A DNA stretch of 35,424 nucleotides, from assembly GCA_016208495.1 (NCBI GenBank), contig JACQXX010000001.1, forward strand, positions 1 to 35,424, written 5' to 3'. A program made the position numbers and the translations under genes. The notes below the pieces were generated by a model, which saw only the letters and a list, made by a program, of their open reading frames with translations, had not been told where the DNA came from and did not search any database. Positions 25,249 to 33,337 of this stretch are shown piece by piece (the stretch's first letter is position 1; every line of letters begins with the position of its first letter). This DNA is from Acidobacteriota bacterium. GTDB taxonomy: Bacteria; Acidobacteriota; Blastocatellia; Chloracidobacteriales; Chloracidobacteriaceae.

Positions 25249-25868
25249 TTTTTGAATGAACTTTCGGTGCCAGAAAGCAGCCGCCGAATATTTTCGTGGT
25301 GTTTGGAGATAATCAGCAGGCCAATCCCCAATCCCCACAAGAGTTTAGGTACCCAAATCGCAGCCGGTTTCCCGGCCAGAACTCCTTCAAAGGCCCAAAT
25401 CGCAACTGGCAGCAGACCGGTGGCCACAACTGACCCGAGTGAGACAGTTCGGGTGATGGAAAAGATCAATCCCCAGACAGCAAACACGGCCAGGGTTGGA
25501 AGCGGTGCCAGGAGCAGAAAGACGCCGACCCCAGTGGCCACGCCCTTGCCACCCTGGAATTTCAAGAAAATGGGAAACATGTGACCGAGAATGGCCACCG
25601 CGCCTGCGCTCCCCATGACGTGAACATTCTGTCCGCTGAGCTGGCCAGCCAGATACACCGCCAGCATGCCTTTTCCGACGTCCAGCACATAGGTCATCAG
25701 GCCGGCTTTCACACCAGCTTTGCGGGTGACATTGGTGGCGCCGGTACTTCCCGAGCCAATATTGCGAACATCATCCTGGGTCAATAAGCGGACGATCAGG
25801 TACCCCGAAGGGAATGATCCCAAAAGGTATGCGAGAAAAAGAATGCCGGACCAGAAAACAAAGGACAT
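25203..25868 (-). CDS. plsY: Glycerol-3-phosphate acyltransferase PlsY
   Basis: A 221-residue inner-membrane enzyme that transfers an acyl group from acyl-phosphate to glycerol-3-phosphate, the first acylation in phospholipid synthesis. The three conserved PlsY motifs are seen: GSFPSGYLIVRL and IGSGSTGATNVTRKAG near the N-terminus, GHMFPIFLKFQGGKGVATG in the middle, and KHHENIRRLLSGTES near the end. Five hydrophobic segments fit the family. The ATG at 25868 was chosen because MSFVFWSGILFLAYLLGS is the normal first helix; the longer frame to 26039 adds non-conserved residues. The last 15 or so residues (KQNSEVVNSQVASSE) and the stop are encoded by the octamer repeat array and do not belong to the family core. 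gpsA follows on the same strand. Confidence 0.95.
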   Translation of the reverse strand: MSFVFWSGILFLAYLLGSFPSGYLIVRLLTQDDVRNIGSGSTGATNVTRKAGVKAGLMTYVLDVGKGMLAVYLAGQLSGQNVHVMGSAGAVAILGHMFPIFLKFQGGKGVATGVGVFLLLAPLPTLAVFAVWGLIFSITRTVSLGSVVATGLLPVAIWAFEGVLAGKPAAIWVPKLLWGLGIGLLIISKHHENIRRLLSGTESSFKKQNSEVVNSQVASSE

Positions 25869-26236
25869 AGCGATTTGGTCAGAGAGACATGTGCCAGGAA
25901 TCAGAGGTGGAACCGGTGACTGGTCCCTGGTGACGAAGATCCAATCCCGGTGAAGAGAAGCCCAGAACCAGGAAATTGAGGTGAATACTTGCCTGTAAAC
26001 ACAATGGGGCGCAATATAACAACCACCTTCGGTGAGCACAAGTTGTTACCAATTATGAATTATGAATTATGAATTATGACCAAGCCTCTGGTTCAATCAA
26101 TAAGGGGCAGTTCAGGATTCAGAATTCACCCCGTATAATTTGTCTACCTGTCCTTTGAGCAGCACGCCTTTATCCTGATCGAGATGCTCCACCCCGCTGC
26201 TTTCAAATCCAAATCATTCAATCAAGGATTCAGACC
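25869..26236. other. Divergent intergenic region between plsY and the soluble hybrid kinase
   Basis: 368 bp without a gene. It must contain the promoters of both flanking genes. The only structure I see is a short TTATGAA-type array at 26051-26079. No convincing promoter boxes or operator palindromes stand out. Confidence 0.5.
26051..26079 (+). repeat. AATTATGA octamer array
   Basis: Three and a half units of AATTATGA. The same family, reversed as AATTCATA, lies at 28266-28292 directly before the glycosyltransferase gene. Confidence 0.8.
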
Positions 26237-27985
26237 TTGGCCAAGCGACGTCATTTAAACCGATTTCGTTCACACTCACAGACGCGTTCCTTCGTGAAAC
26301 CGGGGCAGATAGCTGCTCACGTGCGGGTTGCCCGGCAGGAAGCCTCCCGGCTGGCTGAAGGGTTGGCGCATCGGTCCAGCGAGGTGGCGATAAAAGAGGC
26401 TGAAGTAGCGGCCTTGCAAGATCAGCTTTTGATCGTGCGGGCACAACTCGAAGCGCAATCGGCGCTCTATTATTCTTCCCTGGACCACCTCAAAACCATG
26501 GAGCAGGCCCTGGCAAAAACCCAGCAGCACGTATTCCTGGCGGAACAAAAAGCGGCGCAGGCAGCCCAGTCCAAAAATCTTTTTCTGGCCAACATGAGCC
26601 ACGAACTCCGCACGCCGCTCAATGCCATTCTTGGGTTTCTCCAATTGCTTGAACGGGATGCAACCTTAACGGCAGACCAGCGAAAATACCTGAGCACGAT
26701 GGAACGCAGTGGTGAAAATCTGCTCGGACTCATCAATGACATCCTCGCCATTGCCAAGCTGGAATCTGGACAGGTTCCGCTTCAGGAAACCACCTTTAAC
26801 CTGCACACCCTGCTGTTGACGCTGGAGGAAATGTTTCGCACCCGGGCCAACGAAACCAGAGTTACCTTGATTTTTGAACTGGATCCGGAGCTTCCCCGCT
26901 GGGTGTGGGGCGATGAAGGCAAGTTGCGCCAGATTTTGATGAATGTGCTTGGCAATGCCTTTAAGTTTACTGAGGCCGGGTGTGTTGCCCTTCGTGCCAG
27001 ATGGCAGGATGGGCAGGTGGTCTTTACGGTTGAAGATACTGGAAGTGGGATTGATAAACACGAAATTGATGAGTTGTTTCAACCATTTGTCCAGACCACA
27101 AGTGGCCGAGAGATCAAAGAAGGGTTGGGCCTGGGATTGCTCATTTGCCGCAATTATGTCCGGCTGATGGGCGGAGACATTTCAATTACCAGCCAGCGGG
27201 GACAGGGAACCCGGGTTTGCTTTCAGGTTCGATTACTGGTGGCACTGGGCACATCGCTCCAGCTTCCTGAGCGTCGCGTTGTGGCCTTGGAGCCAGATCA
27301 ACCCCGGTACCGAATTCTGGTGGTGGATGATAAATGGGAAGATCGAACCCTGCTGGCGCGACTCCTGACCCTGGTCGGTTTTGACGTCCAGGAAGCTGGA
27401 AGCGGCGAAGAGGCTGTTTCCTGCTGGAGGACCTGGTCACCGCATTTGATCTGGATGGATTTGGTGATGCCCGGAACCGATGGATTTTCAGCCACTCAGA
27501 TTATTCGGCATACCGAATTTGCCCTCCTCAACGACCGGACCCAGCCACTCCGGTTTCGCACCACCATCATTGGGATTTCAGCCAATTCGGCGGAAGGTGA
27601 TCGCAAAGCCGCCTTTGATTCAGGCTGTGATGACTTTGTGGCCAAACCGTTTCGGGAAGACACCATTTTTGAAAAGATGATCGGATATTTAGGTGTCCGG
27701 TATGTCTATGAAAATCAACCGGTTGAATTTGAATGCCCTGAAACCTGGGAAGAAATTGACGTTCAAAAAGCCCTGCGCCAGATTTCACTCATTGACACTG
27801 AATTGCTCGATCAATTGAGGCAGGCAGCGATTGATGGTGATATTGCGAACGCACAAACTGCCTGCAATCTCATTGCCGGCCAGAACACGGTCTTAGGAAC
27901 TCATCTCAAGGATATGGTCCGGCTCTTTCAATTTGATGAAATTCTGACCATCCTTGGCGGCGAAGATGACAAGGTGACAAGGTGA
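26237..27985 (+). CDS. Soluble hybrid histidine kinase
   Basis: A 582-residue cytoplasmic kinase with no membrane segment or known sensor domain. Residues about 25-105 are a coiled coil. HisKA has NMSHELRTPLNAILGF with His122. HATPase_c has LMNVLGNAFKFTEAG, DTGSGIDK and GLGLGLLIC. The receiver domain has LVVDD, phospho-acceptor Asp408 in IWMDLVMPGTDG, and VAKPF with the conserved Lys. A helical tail of about 60 residues follows. From the coiled coil onward it is a clear paralogue of the 1378-residue kinase. The start is TTG at 26237, with AAGGA about 8 bp upstream; I see no better ATG before the coiled coil. The last residues DDKVTR and the stop are encoded by GTGACAAG repeat units. The input signal is not visible and may come from a partner protein. 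Confidence 0.92.
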   Translation: MAKRRHLNRFRSHSQTRSFVKPGQIAAHVRVARQEASRLAEGLAHRSSEVAIKEAEVAALQDQLLIVRAQLEAQSALYYSSLDHLKTMEQALAKTQQHVFLAEQKAAQAAQSKNLFLANMSHELRTPLNAILGFLQLLERDATLTADQRKYLSTMERSGENLLGLINDILAIAKLESGQVPLQETTFNLHTLLLTLEEMFRTRANETRVTLIFELDPELPRWVWGDEGKLRQILMNVLGNAFKFTEAGCVALRARWQDGQVVFTVEDTGSGIDKHEIDELFQPFVQTTSGREIKEGLGLGLLICRNYVRLMGGDISITSQRGQGTRVCFQVRLLVALGTSLQLPERRVVALEPDQPRYRILVVDDKWEDRTLLARLLTLVGFDVQEAGSGEEAVSCWRTWSPHLIWMDLVMPGTDGFSATQIIRHTEFALLNDRTQPLRFRTTIIGISANSAEGDRKAAFDSGCDDFVAKPFREDTIFEKMIGYLGVRYVYENQPVEFECPETWEEIDVQKALRQISLIDTELLDQLRQAAIDGDIANAQTACNLIAGQNTVLGTHLKDMVRLFQFDEILTILGGEDDKVTR

Positions 27986-28149
27986 CAAGGTGACAGGGTG
28001 ACAAGGTGACAAGGTGACAAGGTGACAAGGTGACAACGTGACAGGATGACAAAGTAAGCGCCAGGATAAGGATTTCAGGCCCGCAGGGTCGTTGTGTGAT
28101 AGCCGTGGTGCGCAGCCCACGGTCTTATCGGATGACAAGGTGACAAGGG
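27967..28149 (+). repeat. GTGACAAG octamer array, interrupted
   Basis: About ten units at 27967-28054, beginning inside the hybrid kinase gene, then a 75-80 bp palindromic element, then two more units at 28133-28149. Same family as 18091-18217. Confidence 0.9.
28053..28129. repeat. Palindromic element inserted in the octamer array
   Basis: A non-repeat stretch containing CCGTGG-TGCGCAGC-CCACGG-type pairing (28103-28121). It is flanked on both sides by GGATGACAA (28044-28052 and 28130-28138). It looks like a REP-like element placed inside the array. Confidence 0.6.
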
Positions 28150-28158
28150 ATTTTTTTT

Positions 28159-28243
28159 CATCCCTCATCCCTCATCCCTCATCCCTCATCCCTCATCCCT
28201 CATCCCTCATCCCTCATCCCTCATCCCTCATCTCTCATCCCTT
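28159..28243 (+). repeat. ATCCCTC heptamer array (about 12 units)
   Basis: Near-perfect 7-bp units with one variant (ATCTCTC) near the end. It is pyrimidine-rich on the sense strand of the glycosyltransferase gene that follows. The reversed form (GGGATGA) ends the DJ-1 gene. Confidence 0.95.
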
Positions 28244-28265
28244 AGTTTCGGCCCGGAACCCCGAC

Positions 28266-28292
28266 ATAATTCATAATTCATAATTCATAATT
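28266..28292 (+). repeat. AATTCATA octamer array
   Basis: About three units, ending only 3 bp before the glycosyltransferase ATG and taking the place of a Shine-Dalgarno site. Confidence 0.8.
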
Positions 28293-28295
28293 CTC

Positions 28296-29315
28296 ATGAT
28301 TTCAGCTCACGAGAACCAGTCCACTCTCAGAGTTTCGGTCGTGGTGCCGGTTCGCAACGGAGGCGATGTCTTCCGCCAGTGTTTGCTTGCACTTCGTCAG
28401 GCACAGCCTCCTGCCGATGAACTGATTGTCGTGACTGATGGTGATACTCAGGCGTCAGGTGATCTCGCACAATCATTTGGGGCCACGGTCTTTACGACAC
28501 CAGAACCTTCTGGCCCAGCCGCCGCGCGGAACCTGGGCGCTGGCCAGGCGAGCGGAGACATCGTGTTTTTTGTGGATGCGGATGTGATGCTCCATCCAGA
28601 TGCGATTGGACGGGTTCGCACGACGTTTGATCAGTTTCCGGAAGTTGTCGCGGTGTTTGGTTCCTATGACACGCAGCCCGGCGCTCCCAATTTTCTGTCC
28701 CAATATCGAAATCTGCTCCATCACTATGTCCACCAGACCGCCCGGGAAGAAGCTTCAACGTTCTGGAGTGGCTGCGGGGCGATTCGCCGGTCAGTGTTTT
28801 TGGAAGTCGGTGGTTTTGACGCCCAAACCTATCGCACTCCCTGTGTTGAAGATATCGCACTCGGCTATCATTTGCGGGCGAAAGGGCTTCACATTCGACT
28901 TGATAAACAACTGCAATGCAAGCACTTAAAAGAATGGCGCATCTGGTCCATGGTGAAAGCCGATTTCTGGTATCGGGCCGTGCCCTGGACGCTGCTTATT
29001 TTGCGCTCCAACGGGTTTGTCAACGATCTGAATGTTCAGACTTCCAGCCGGTTGTGCGTGGCGCTGACGTTTTTGTTGATTTTCAGTGCTGGCAGCGGCT
29101 GGTGGTGGCCGGTGATGTGGGCTGTGACAATGGTTTGTGCTCTGGTGCTTTTCGTGGTAAACAGAGAATTGTATCGGTTTTATTACCACTTGCGCGGACT
29201 CCCGTTCACCCTCCTTGCTGTTTTCTGGCACTGGTTGTACTTTTTTTATAGTGGACTTGCCTTCATCTTCGGATGTATGCTCCACCACTTCAGTCTGTCC
29301 AAGCCCTCACTTTGA
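28296..29315 (+). CDS. Family 2 glycosyltransferase, membrane-associated
   Basis: A 339-residue inverting glycosyltransferase of the GT-A fold, probably acting on the inner face of the cytoplasmic membrane. The N-terminal VSVVVPVRNGG is the nucleotide-sugar site. The metal-binding DxD is Asp94-Ala-Asp96 in FFVDADVML. The likely catalytic acid pair is Glu185-Asp186 in CVEDIALGYHLRAKG. Residues about 245-330 form two or three transmembrane helices (LCVALTFLLIFSAG, LLAVFWHWLYFFYSGLAFIF). The ATG is right after an AATTCATA array and has no Shine-Dalgarno site. The flavoprotein gene follows after 58 bp and is probably co-transcribed. Donor and acceptor sugars are unknown. Confidence 0.92.
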   Translation: MISAHENQSTLRVSVVVPVRNGGDVFRQCLLALRQAQPPADELIVVTDGDTQASGDLAQSFGATVFTTPEPSGPAAARNLGAGQASGDIVFFVDADVMLHPDAIGRVRTTFDQFPEVVAVFGSYDTQPGAPNFLSQYRNLLHHYVHQTAREEASTFWSGCGAIRRSVFLEVGGFDAQTYRTPCVEDIALGYHLRAKGLHIRLDKQLQCKHLKEWRIWSMVKADFWYRAVPWTLLILRSNGFVNDLNVQTSSRLCVALTFLLIFSAGSGWWWPVMWAVTMVCALVLFVVNRELYRFYYHLRGLPFTLLAVFWHWLYFFYSGLAFIFGCMLHHFSLSKPSL

Positions 29316-29373
29316 TTTTCACCCTGCCGCCCCTGCGCGGTCATTTTTTTCAAGAAAGACTCAATAAACCGGA

Positions 29374-30852
29374 ATGACCGATCATTTCCCAACTGTCATT
29401 ATTGGTGCCGGACCGGCGGGACTTACGGCGGCGTATGAACTTGTCCGTAACGGAATGCGGCCATTGGTTTTAGAACAAGGCACGCAGGTAGGCGGTATTG
29501 CCCGGACCGAAGTCTATAAAGGATATCGGTTTGATATCGGCGGCCATCGGTTTTACACCAAGGTCAAAGAGGTCGAAGATTTGTGGCGCGAGATGATGGG
29601 TGATGACTTTATCAAAGTGCCCCGACTGTCGCGGATTTACTACAAGGGCCGGTTTTATCAATACCCACTCAGTTTTCTGAACACGCTGACCAATCTTGGG
29701 TTGACCGAGAGCTTTCTGGTGTTGATGAGTTACTGCAAAGCCCGGATTGTTCCGCACCGGGATGAACAGACCTTTGAGGAATGGGTGACCAATCGGTTTG
29801 GTTCGCGGCTTTATCGCACGTTCTTTCAAGCCTACACGGAAAAAGTCTGGGGTATTCCCTGTAATAAAATCCAGGCAGAGTGGGCAGCCCAACGGATTCA
29901 AAATCTGTCGCTGGTCAAAGCCGTGGCCAACGCGCTTTTTGGTTCAAATGGTGTGAAGTCGCTCATCAATGAGTTTGACTATCCACGACTCGGACCCGGG
30001 CAGATGTGGGAGCGATTCCAGCAGGCGGTGGAAGATCGCGGCGGCGCCGTTCATCTCAACACGACGATTGTGCGCCTCAATTATGAAGGGAATCGGGTGA
30101 CCAGTGTGATTGCGCGGCGCGATGGTCAGGAATTTGAAATTGCCGCTCCCCACTTTATTTCCAGCATGCCGATCAACAAGCTGGTGCTCCATATGAATCC
30201 TCAACCGCCGGAAGCGGTGGTAAAGGCAGCCCAAAGCTTGAGTTATCGAGCCTTTGTCCTGGTTGGCCTGATCGTCAGGCGTGAAAACCTGTTTCCGGAC
30301 AACTGGATTTACATTCATAGCCCGGAACTCAGTGTTGGTCGGATTCAAAATTTTGGGAACTGGAGCGCCGCCATGGTGCCCGAACCAGGGAAGAGCTGCC
30401 TGGGGCTCGAATATTTTTGCAATGCCGGCGACGATTTGTGGAAAACCCCGGATCAAGAACTGATTCGGTTGGCTGAGAAAGAATTGATCGAGCTGGGACT
30501 GGCGCGAGAAGGCGATGTTGAGGACGGCGTTGTGATTCGCCAGCCGAAAGCCTATCCGGTATATGACAGTGAATATCGCGGCCACCTGGAAGTCATCAAA
30601 TCATTTCTGGACCAGTTTACCAATCTGCAAACGGTTGGACGCAATGGCATGCATCGGTACAACAACCAGGATCATTCGATGTTGACCGGTATGCTGGCCG
30701 TGAAAAACATCATGGGTGAGAAGCACGATCTGTGGGACGTCAACACCGAACGATCCTACTATGAAGAATTTACCACCACCGATGCTCCCAAGCCCGCCAG
30801 TGCGCACCTGCACAGCACAGGAGTGATTCCTCAACTCCACGAGGCCGAATAG
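29374..30852 (+). CDS. NAD(P)/FAD-dependent oxidoreductase, UDP-galactopyranose-mutase/protoporphyrinogen-oxidase-like
   Basis: A 492-residue flavoprotein of the amine-oxidase/UGM-like group. The N-terminal TVIIGAGPAGLTAAYEL binds the FAD ADP moiety. GGIARTEVYKGYRFDIGGHRF is the typical second segment of this group. AYTEKVWGIPCNKIQAEWAAQ recalls UDP-galactopyranose mutase relatives rather than heme-pathway enzymes. The C-terminal NLQTVGRNGMHRYNNQDHSM is the second FAD-contact region. Relatives are often found beside family 2 glycosyltransferases in surface-polysaccharide loci, as here (58 bp after one). Sugar-nucleotide or lipid-carrier processing is inferred, not shown. After the stop comes a palindromic element, then a convergent gene. 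Confidence 0.88.
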   Translation: MTDHFPTVIIGAGPAGLTAAYELVRNGMRPLVLEQGTQVGGIARTEVYKGYRFDIGGHRFYTKVKEVEDLWREMMGDDFIKVPRLSRIYYKGRFYQYPLSFLNTLTNLGLTESFLVLMSYCKARIVPHRDEQTFEEWVTNRFGSRLYRTFFQAYTEKVWGIPCNKIQAEWAAQRIQNLSLVKAVANALFGSNGVKSLINEFDYPRLGPGQMWERFQQAVEDRGGAVHLNTTIVRLNYEGNRVTSVIARRDGQEFEIAAPHFISSMPINKLVLHMNPQPPEAVVKAAQSLSYRAFVLVGLIVRRENLFPDNWIYIHSPELSVGRIQNFGNWSAAMVPEPGKSCLGLEYFCNAGDDLWKTPDQELIRLAEKELIELGLAREGDVEDGVVIRQPKAYPVYDSEYRGHLEVIKSFLDQFTNLQTVGRNGMHRYNNQDHSMLTGMLAVKNIMGEKHDLWDVNTERSYYEEFTTTDAPKPASAHLHSTGVIPQLHEAE

Positions 30853-30874
30853 CGATAGATCTTCAGACAAGGAA

Positions 30875-30960
30875 ACAGTTCAGAGTAACGCCTTCAGGCG
30901 TGAGGTGTGACGAGTGGGATGGAAGAAAATTCCTCTCGTCTAAAGACGATACTCTGAACC
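30875..30960. repeat. Three-hairpin palindromic element
   Basis: Outer arms GTTCAGAGTA (30878-30887) and TACTCTGAAC (30950-30959) enclose two small hairpins: ACGCC-TTCA-GGCGT (30888-30901) and TCGTCT-AA-AGACGA (30936-30949). It fills the gap between two convergent genes, so it may act as a two-way terminator or be a mobile REP-like element. A diverged, shorter relative lies at 35167-35224. Confidence 0.8.
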
Positions 30961-30988
30961 TTTTTCTGAAAAGCCACACTTCACTATT

Positions 30989-33316
30989 TCATTCCTTCGT
31001 TCTTCTTTCATGCGCTTCCGCTTCACTGAGTTTGCCTTGTTTTCGCAGGATTTTGCTCAACAGCAGGTGGGCGCCAGGGGAATCCGGGTTTTGTCTGAGT
31101 ACTGTTTGGACTTCGGCTTCAGCTTCCGCGATTTTTTCAATGCCAAGCAGGAGATTGGCCAGACTCAGCCGGGCGGCGGCAAAATCAGGTCGCAATTCAA
31201 GTGCGGTCTGGTACTGGGTAATGGCTGAGGCGAGATATTGCGCTGAATGGTGTTGCCCGGCCAGGAGCGTGTAGATGTCACCAAGATGAAAATATCCTTC
31301 GACCCAGTCTGGTTTGATTTCAACACCTTTTTGAAAATAGACCAGTGCTTCGGCAGGTTTGCCTTGCAATAAATAGCCGGCCCCCAGATTACGATAGGGT
31401 TCGTACTGGTCAGGTCTGAGTTCAATTGCTTCAAGGTAGAGCGGGAAAGCCTGATCGAATTTTTGTTGGGTGTAATACACATTCGCCAGATTGAAAATGG
31501 CTTCGTAAAAGCGTGGCTTTAAACGACGTGCCTCGTGAAATGCTGCAATGGCCTGATCGAAATTCCCCAGTTTGAAGCAGGCCAGCCCCAGGTTGGCATA
31601 GCCGTCGGCATATTTCGGCAGGAGTTTTGTGGTTTGCATTAAATGCTCGATAGCCTGGGTGAGATGGGCCGGGTCTTTGGTCTGTTCAAAGAATTCAAGC
31701 TGAACCAGCCCCATATTTTGATGGGCTGCGCCGTATCGCGGTGTCTTCTGTAGTGTCTGGGTGAGCAGGAGCTGGGCTTCGCCAGGTTTATGCTGTTTCA
31801 AGAGCGATTTCCCCAGGCTATTCAGTCCAAAATCACTATTTGGCGACAGCCGGACAACTTCGCGAAAGTGTTTTTCGGCCAGTGAGTAGTCACCACAGTC
31901 CATCAATAATCGGCCTAAATTGTGATGGATGACCAGATTATCCTGAGTGACCGCCAGGGTATGTTCAAAGATGGTGCGCGTCGTGCGCCAGTGGCCAACT
32001 TGATTCCAGGTCAGCACCAGACAGGCAAGCCCCACGACCGCGCTGATTGGCGGTGCCCAGGATTCACGGCCAGTTTTGTTCAACCAGTCTGCCAACCACC
32101 AGACCATCATCACCAGCAATCCCAGCGTTGAAACATAGGTATACCGGTCAGCCAGGAGCAGATGGGAAACTGGAAACAGCGTCCCCAGATACCAGAACCA
32201 TCCCACCACCAGATAGGGCATCGAGCGCATATTTCGAAGCCCATACACTGTGATGACCACGAGCAGAAGCACCACAAACCCGAGCCAGAGATATGAGTAT
32301 TTCTGCTCCAACGGGTAATACATTCCCAACTGAACCGGAAAAAACAGTTTGAATAGATAAACGGCATATGCGCTTAATCGAACACTCACTGGATTAAAGG
32401 ATCCAGGGGCAAGTGGCCCGAGTGGTTCGGTATCAGGCATCGTTGCCATTACCGCAGGTGCCATACCACGGGTGGCCCTGAGTTGCATGACAAGTGAAAT
32501 TGAAATCAATATAAAGAAGGGAATTTTTTCGATTCCAAGTCTGATGGCTCTCATTACAAATAGTTTGATCGAATGCGTATCAGCCGTTGAAAACCGGTTG
32601 AGCGGCCAGTAATCAAGCAGGAGCAGGGCAAACGGGAGCGTGATAAGCATTGATTTGGCCAGTAACCCAAGTGCCAGCCACAGGCAAACCAGTAGATACC
32701 GTTTCCAGGAAAAGGGCAACTGCGCATAGCCAGCATAGGCCCACACGGCCAGCACCCCGAAAAAGGTGCTGAGCACGTCCTTGCGGCTGGCAATCCACAC
32801 GACGGGTTCAACGTGGGTTGGATGAATGGCAAACAGGAGCGCCACCACGGCACTGTGCCAGAACGCCCTGGTCATTCGATTGAGAGCCAGAAAGATCAGC
32901 ACGGTCGAGGCTTGATGGAAGAGCAAATTGACTGCGTGGAAGCCACCAGGTTTCAAGCCAAAGAGTTCAAAATCAAGGAAATACGAGATCCAGGTCAGCG
33001 GATGCCAGTGACCCACGTGAAACGTGGTAAACGCCCATTTGAGGTTTGCCAGCGTGAGGCCCTGCCGAACATTTGGGTTATTAAACACATAACTATTGTC
33101 GTCAAAATCAATAAATTCAAAGCTGACAACGCGACCAAACACAACCAGATTGAGCGTGATGAGCCCCAAACAAACCAGCAAGATCGGGTGACGCTGGGCC
33201 CAGCCAGCAATCCCGGTCCTGGGGCGAACGATTGGATCTGACGGCCTCACTTCGGCGACAGATGGCTGAGGTGTCACTGGCGGCGGCTCAGTCGGGCGGG
33301 TTTTCTTTCGGGACAT
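30989..33316 (-). CDS. TMTC-like integral membrane protein with C-terminal TPRs
   Basis: A 775-residue protein. The N-terminal half (about 38-430) holds roughly ten hydrophobic segments in the pattern of bacterial TMTC/GT-C-like proteins: FEFIDFDDNSYVFNNPNV, HVGHWHPLTWISYFLDF, FAIHPTHVEPVVWIASRKD and LADRYTYVSTLG. The Asp-Asp of the first loop and the HPTHVEPV segment are family hallmarks. The C-terminal half (about 445-770) has eight to ten tetratricopeptide repeats (for example FRPDQYEPYRNLGAGYL-like units). Eukaryotic TMTC proteins are O-mannosyltransferases; for bacterial relatives a glycosyltransfer role is inferred only. The basic N-terminus MSRKKTRP stays in the cytoplasm. No Shine-Dalgarno site is seen; a TAACCAC array ends about 20 bp upstream. 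It is convergent with the flavoprotein gene. Confidence 0.9.
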   Translation of the reverse strand: MSRKKTRPTEPPPVTPQPSVAEVRPSDPIVRPRTGIAGWAQRHPILLVCLGLITLNLVVFGRVVSFEFIDFDDNSYVFNNPNVRQGLTLANLKWAFTTFHVGHWHPLTWISYFLDFELFGLKPGGFHAVNLLFHQASTVLIFLALNRMTRAFWHSAVVALLFAIHPTHVEPVVWIASRKDVLSTFFGVLAVWAYAGYAQLPFSWKRYLLVCLWLALGLLAKSMLITLPFALLLLDYWPLNRFSTADTHSIKLFVMRAIRLGIEKIPFFILISISLVMQLRATRGMAPAVMATMPDTEPLGPLAPGSFNPVSVRLSAYAVYLFKLFFPVQLGMYYPLEQKYSYLWLGFVVLLLVVITVYGLRNMRSMPYLVVGWFWYLGTLFPVSHLLLADRYTYVSTLGLLVMMVWWLADWLNKTGRESWAPPISAVVGLACLVLTWNQVGHWRTTRTIFEHTLAVTQDNLVIHHNLGRLLMDCGDYSLAEKHFREVVRLSPNSDFGLNSLGKSLLKQHKPGEAQLLLTQTLQKTPRYGAAHQNMGLVQLEFFEQTKDPAHLTQAIEHLMQTTKLLPKYADGYANLGLACFKLGNFDQAIAAFHEARRLKPRFYEAIFNLANVYYTQQKFDQAFPLYLEAIELRPDQYEPYRNLGAGYLLQGKPAEALVYFQKGVEIKPDWVEGYFHLGDIYTLLAGQHHSAQYLASAITQYQTALELRPDFAAARLSLANLLLGIEKIAEAEAEVQTVLRQNPDSPGAHLLLSKILRKQGKLSEAEAHERRTKE

Positions 33317-33337
33317 AAAGAGAGTGAAGAAACTATT

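Noticed and set aside
25869-26039. Longer PlsY start at 26039
   Set aside because: PlsY homology and the first membrane helix begin at 25868; the extra residues are not conserved.
29330-29355. Terminator between the glycosyltransferase and flavoprotein genes
   Set aside because: A T-run follows only a 4-bp GC stem; too weak, and the short gap suggests co-transcription.
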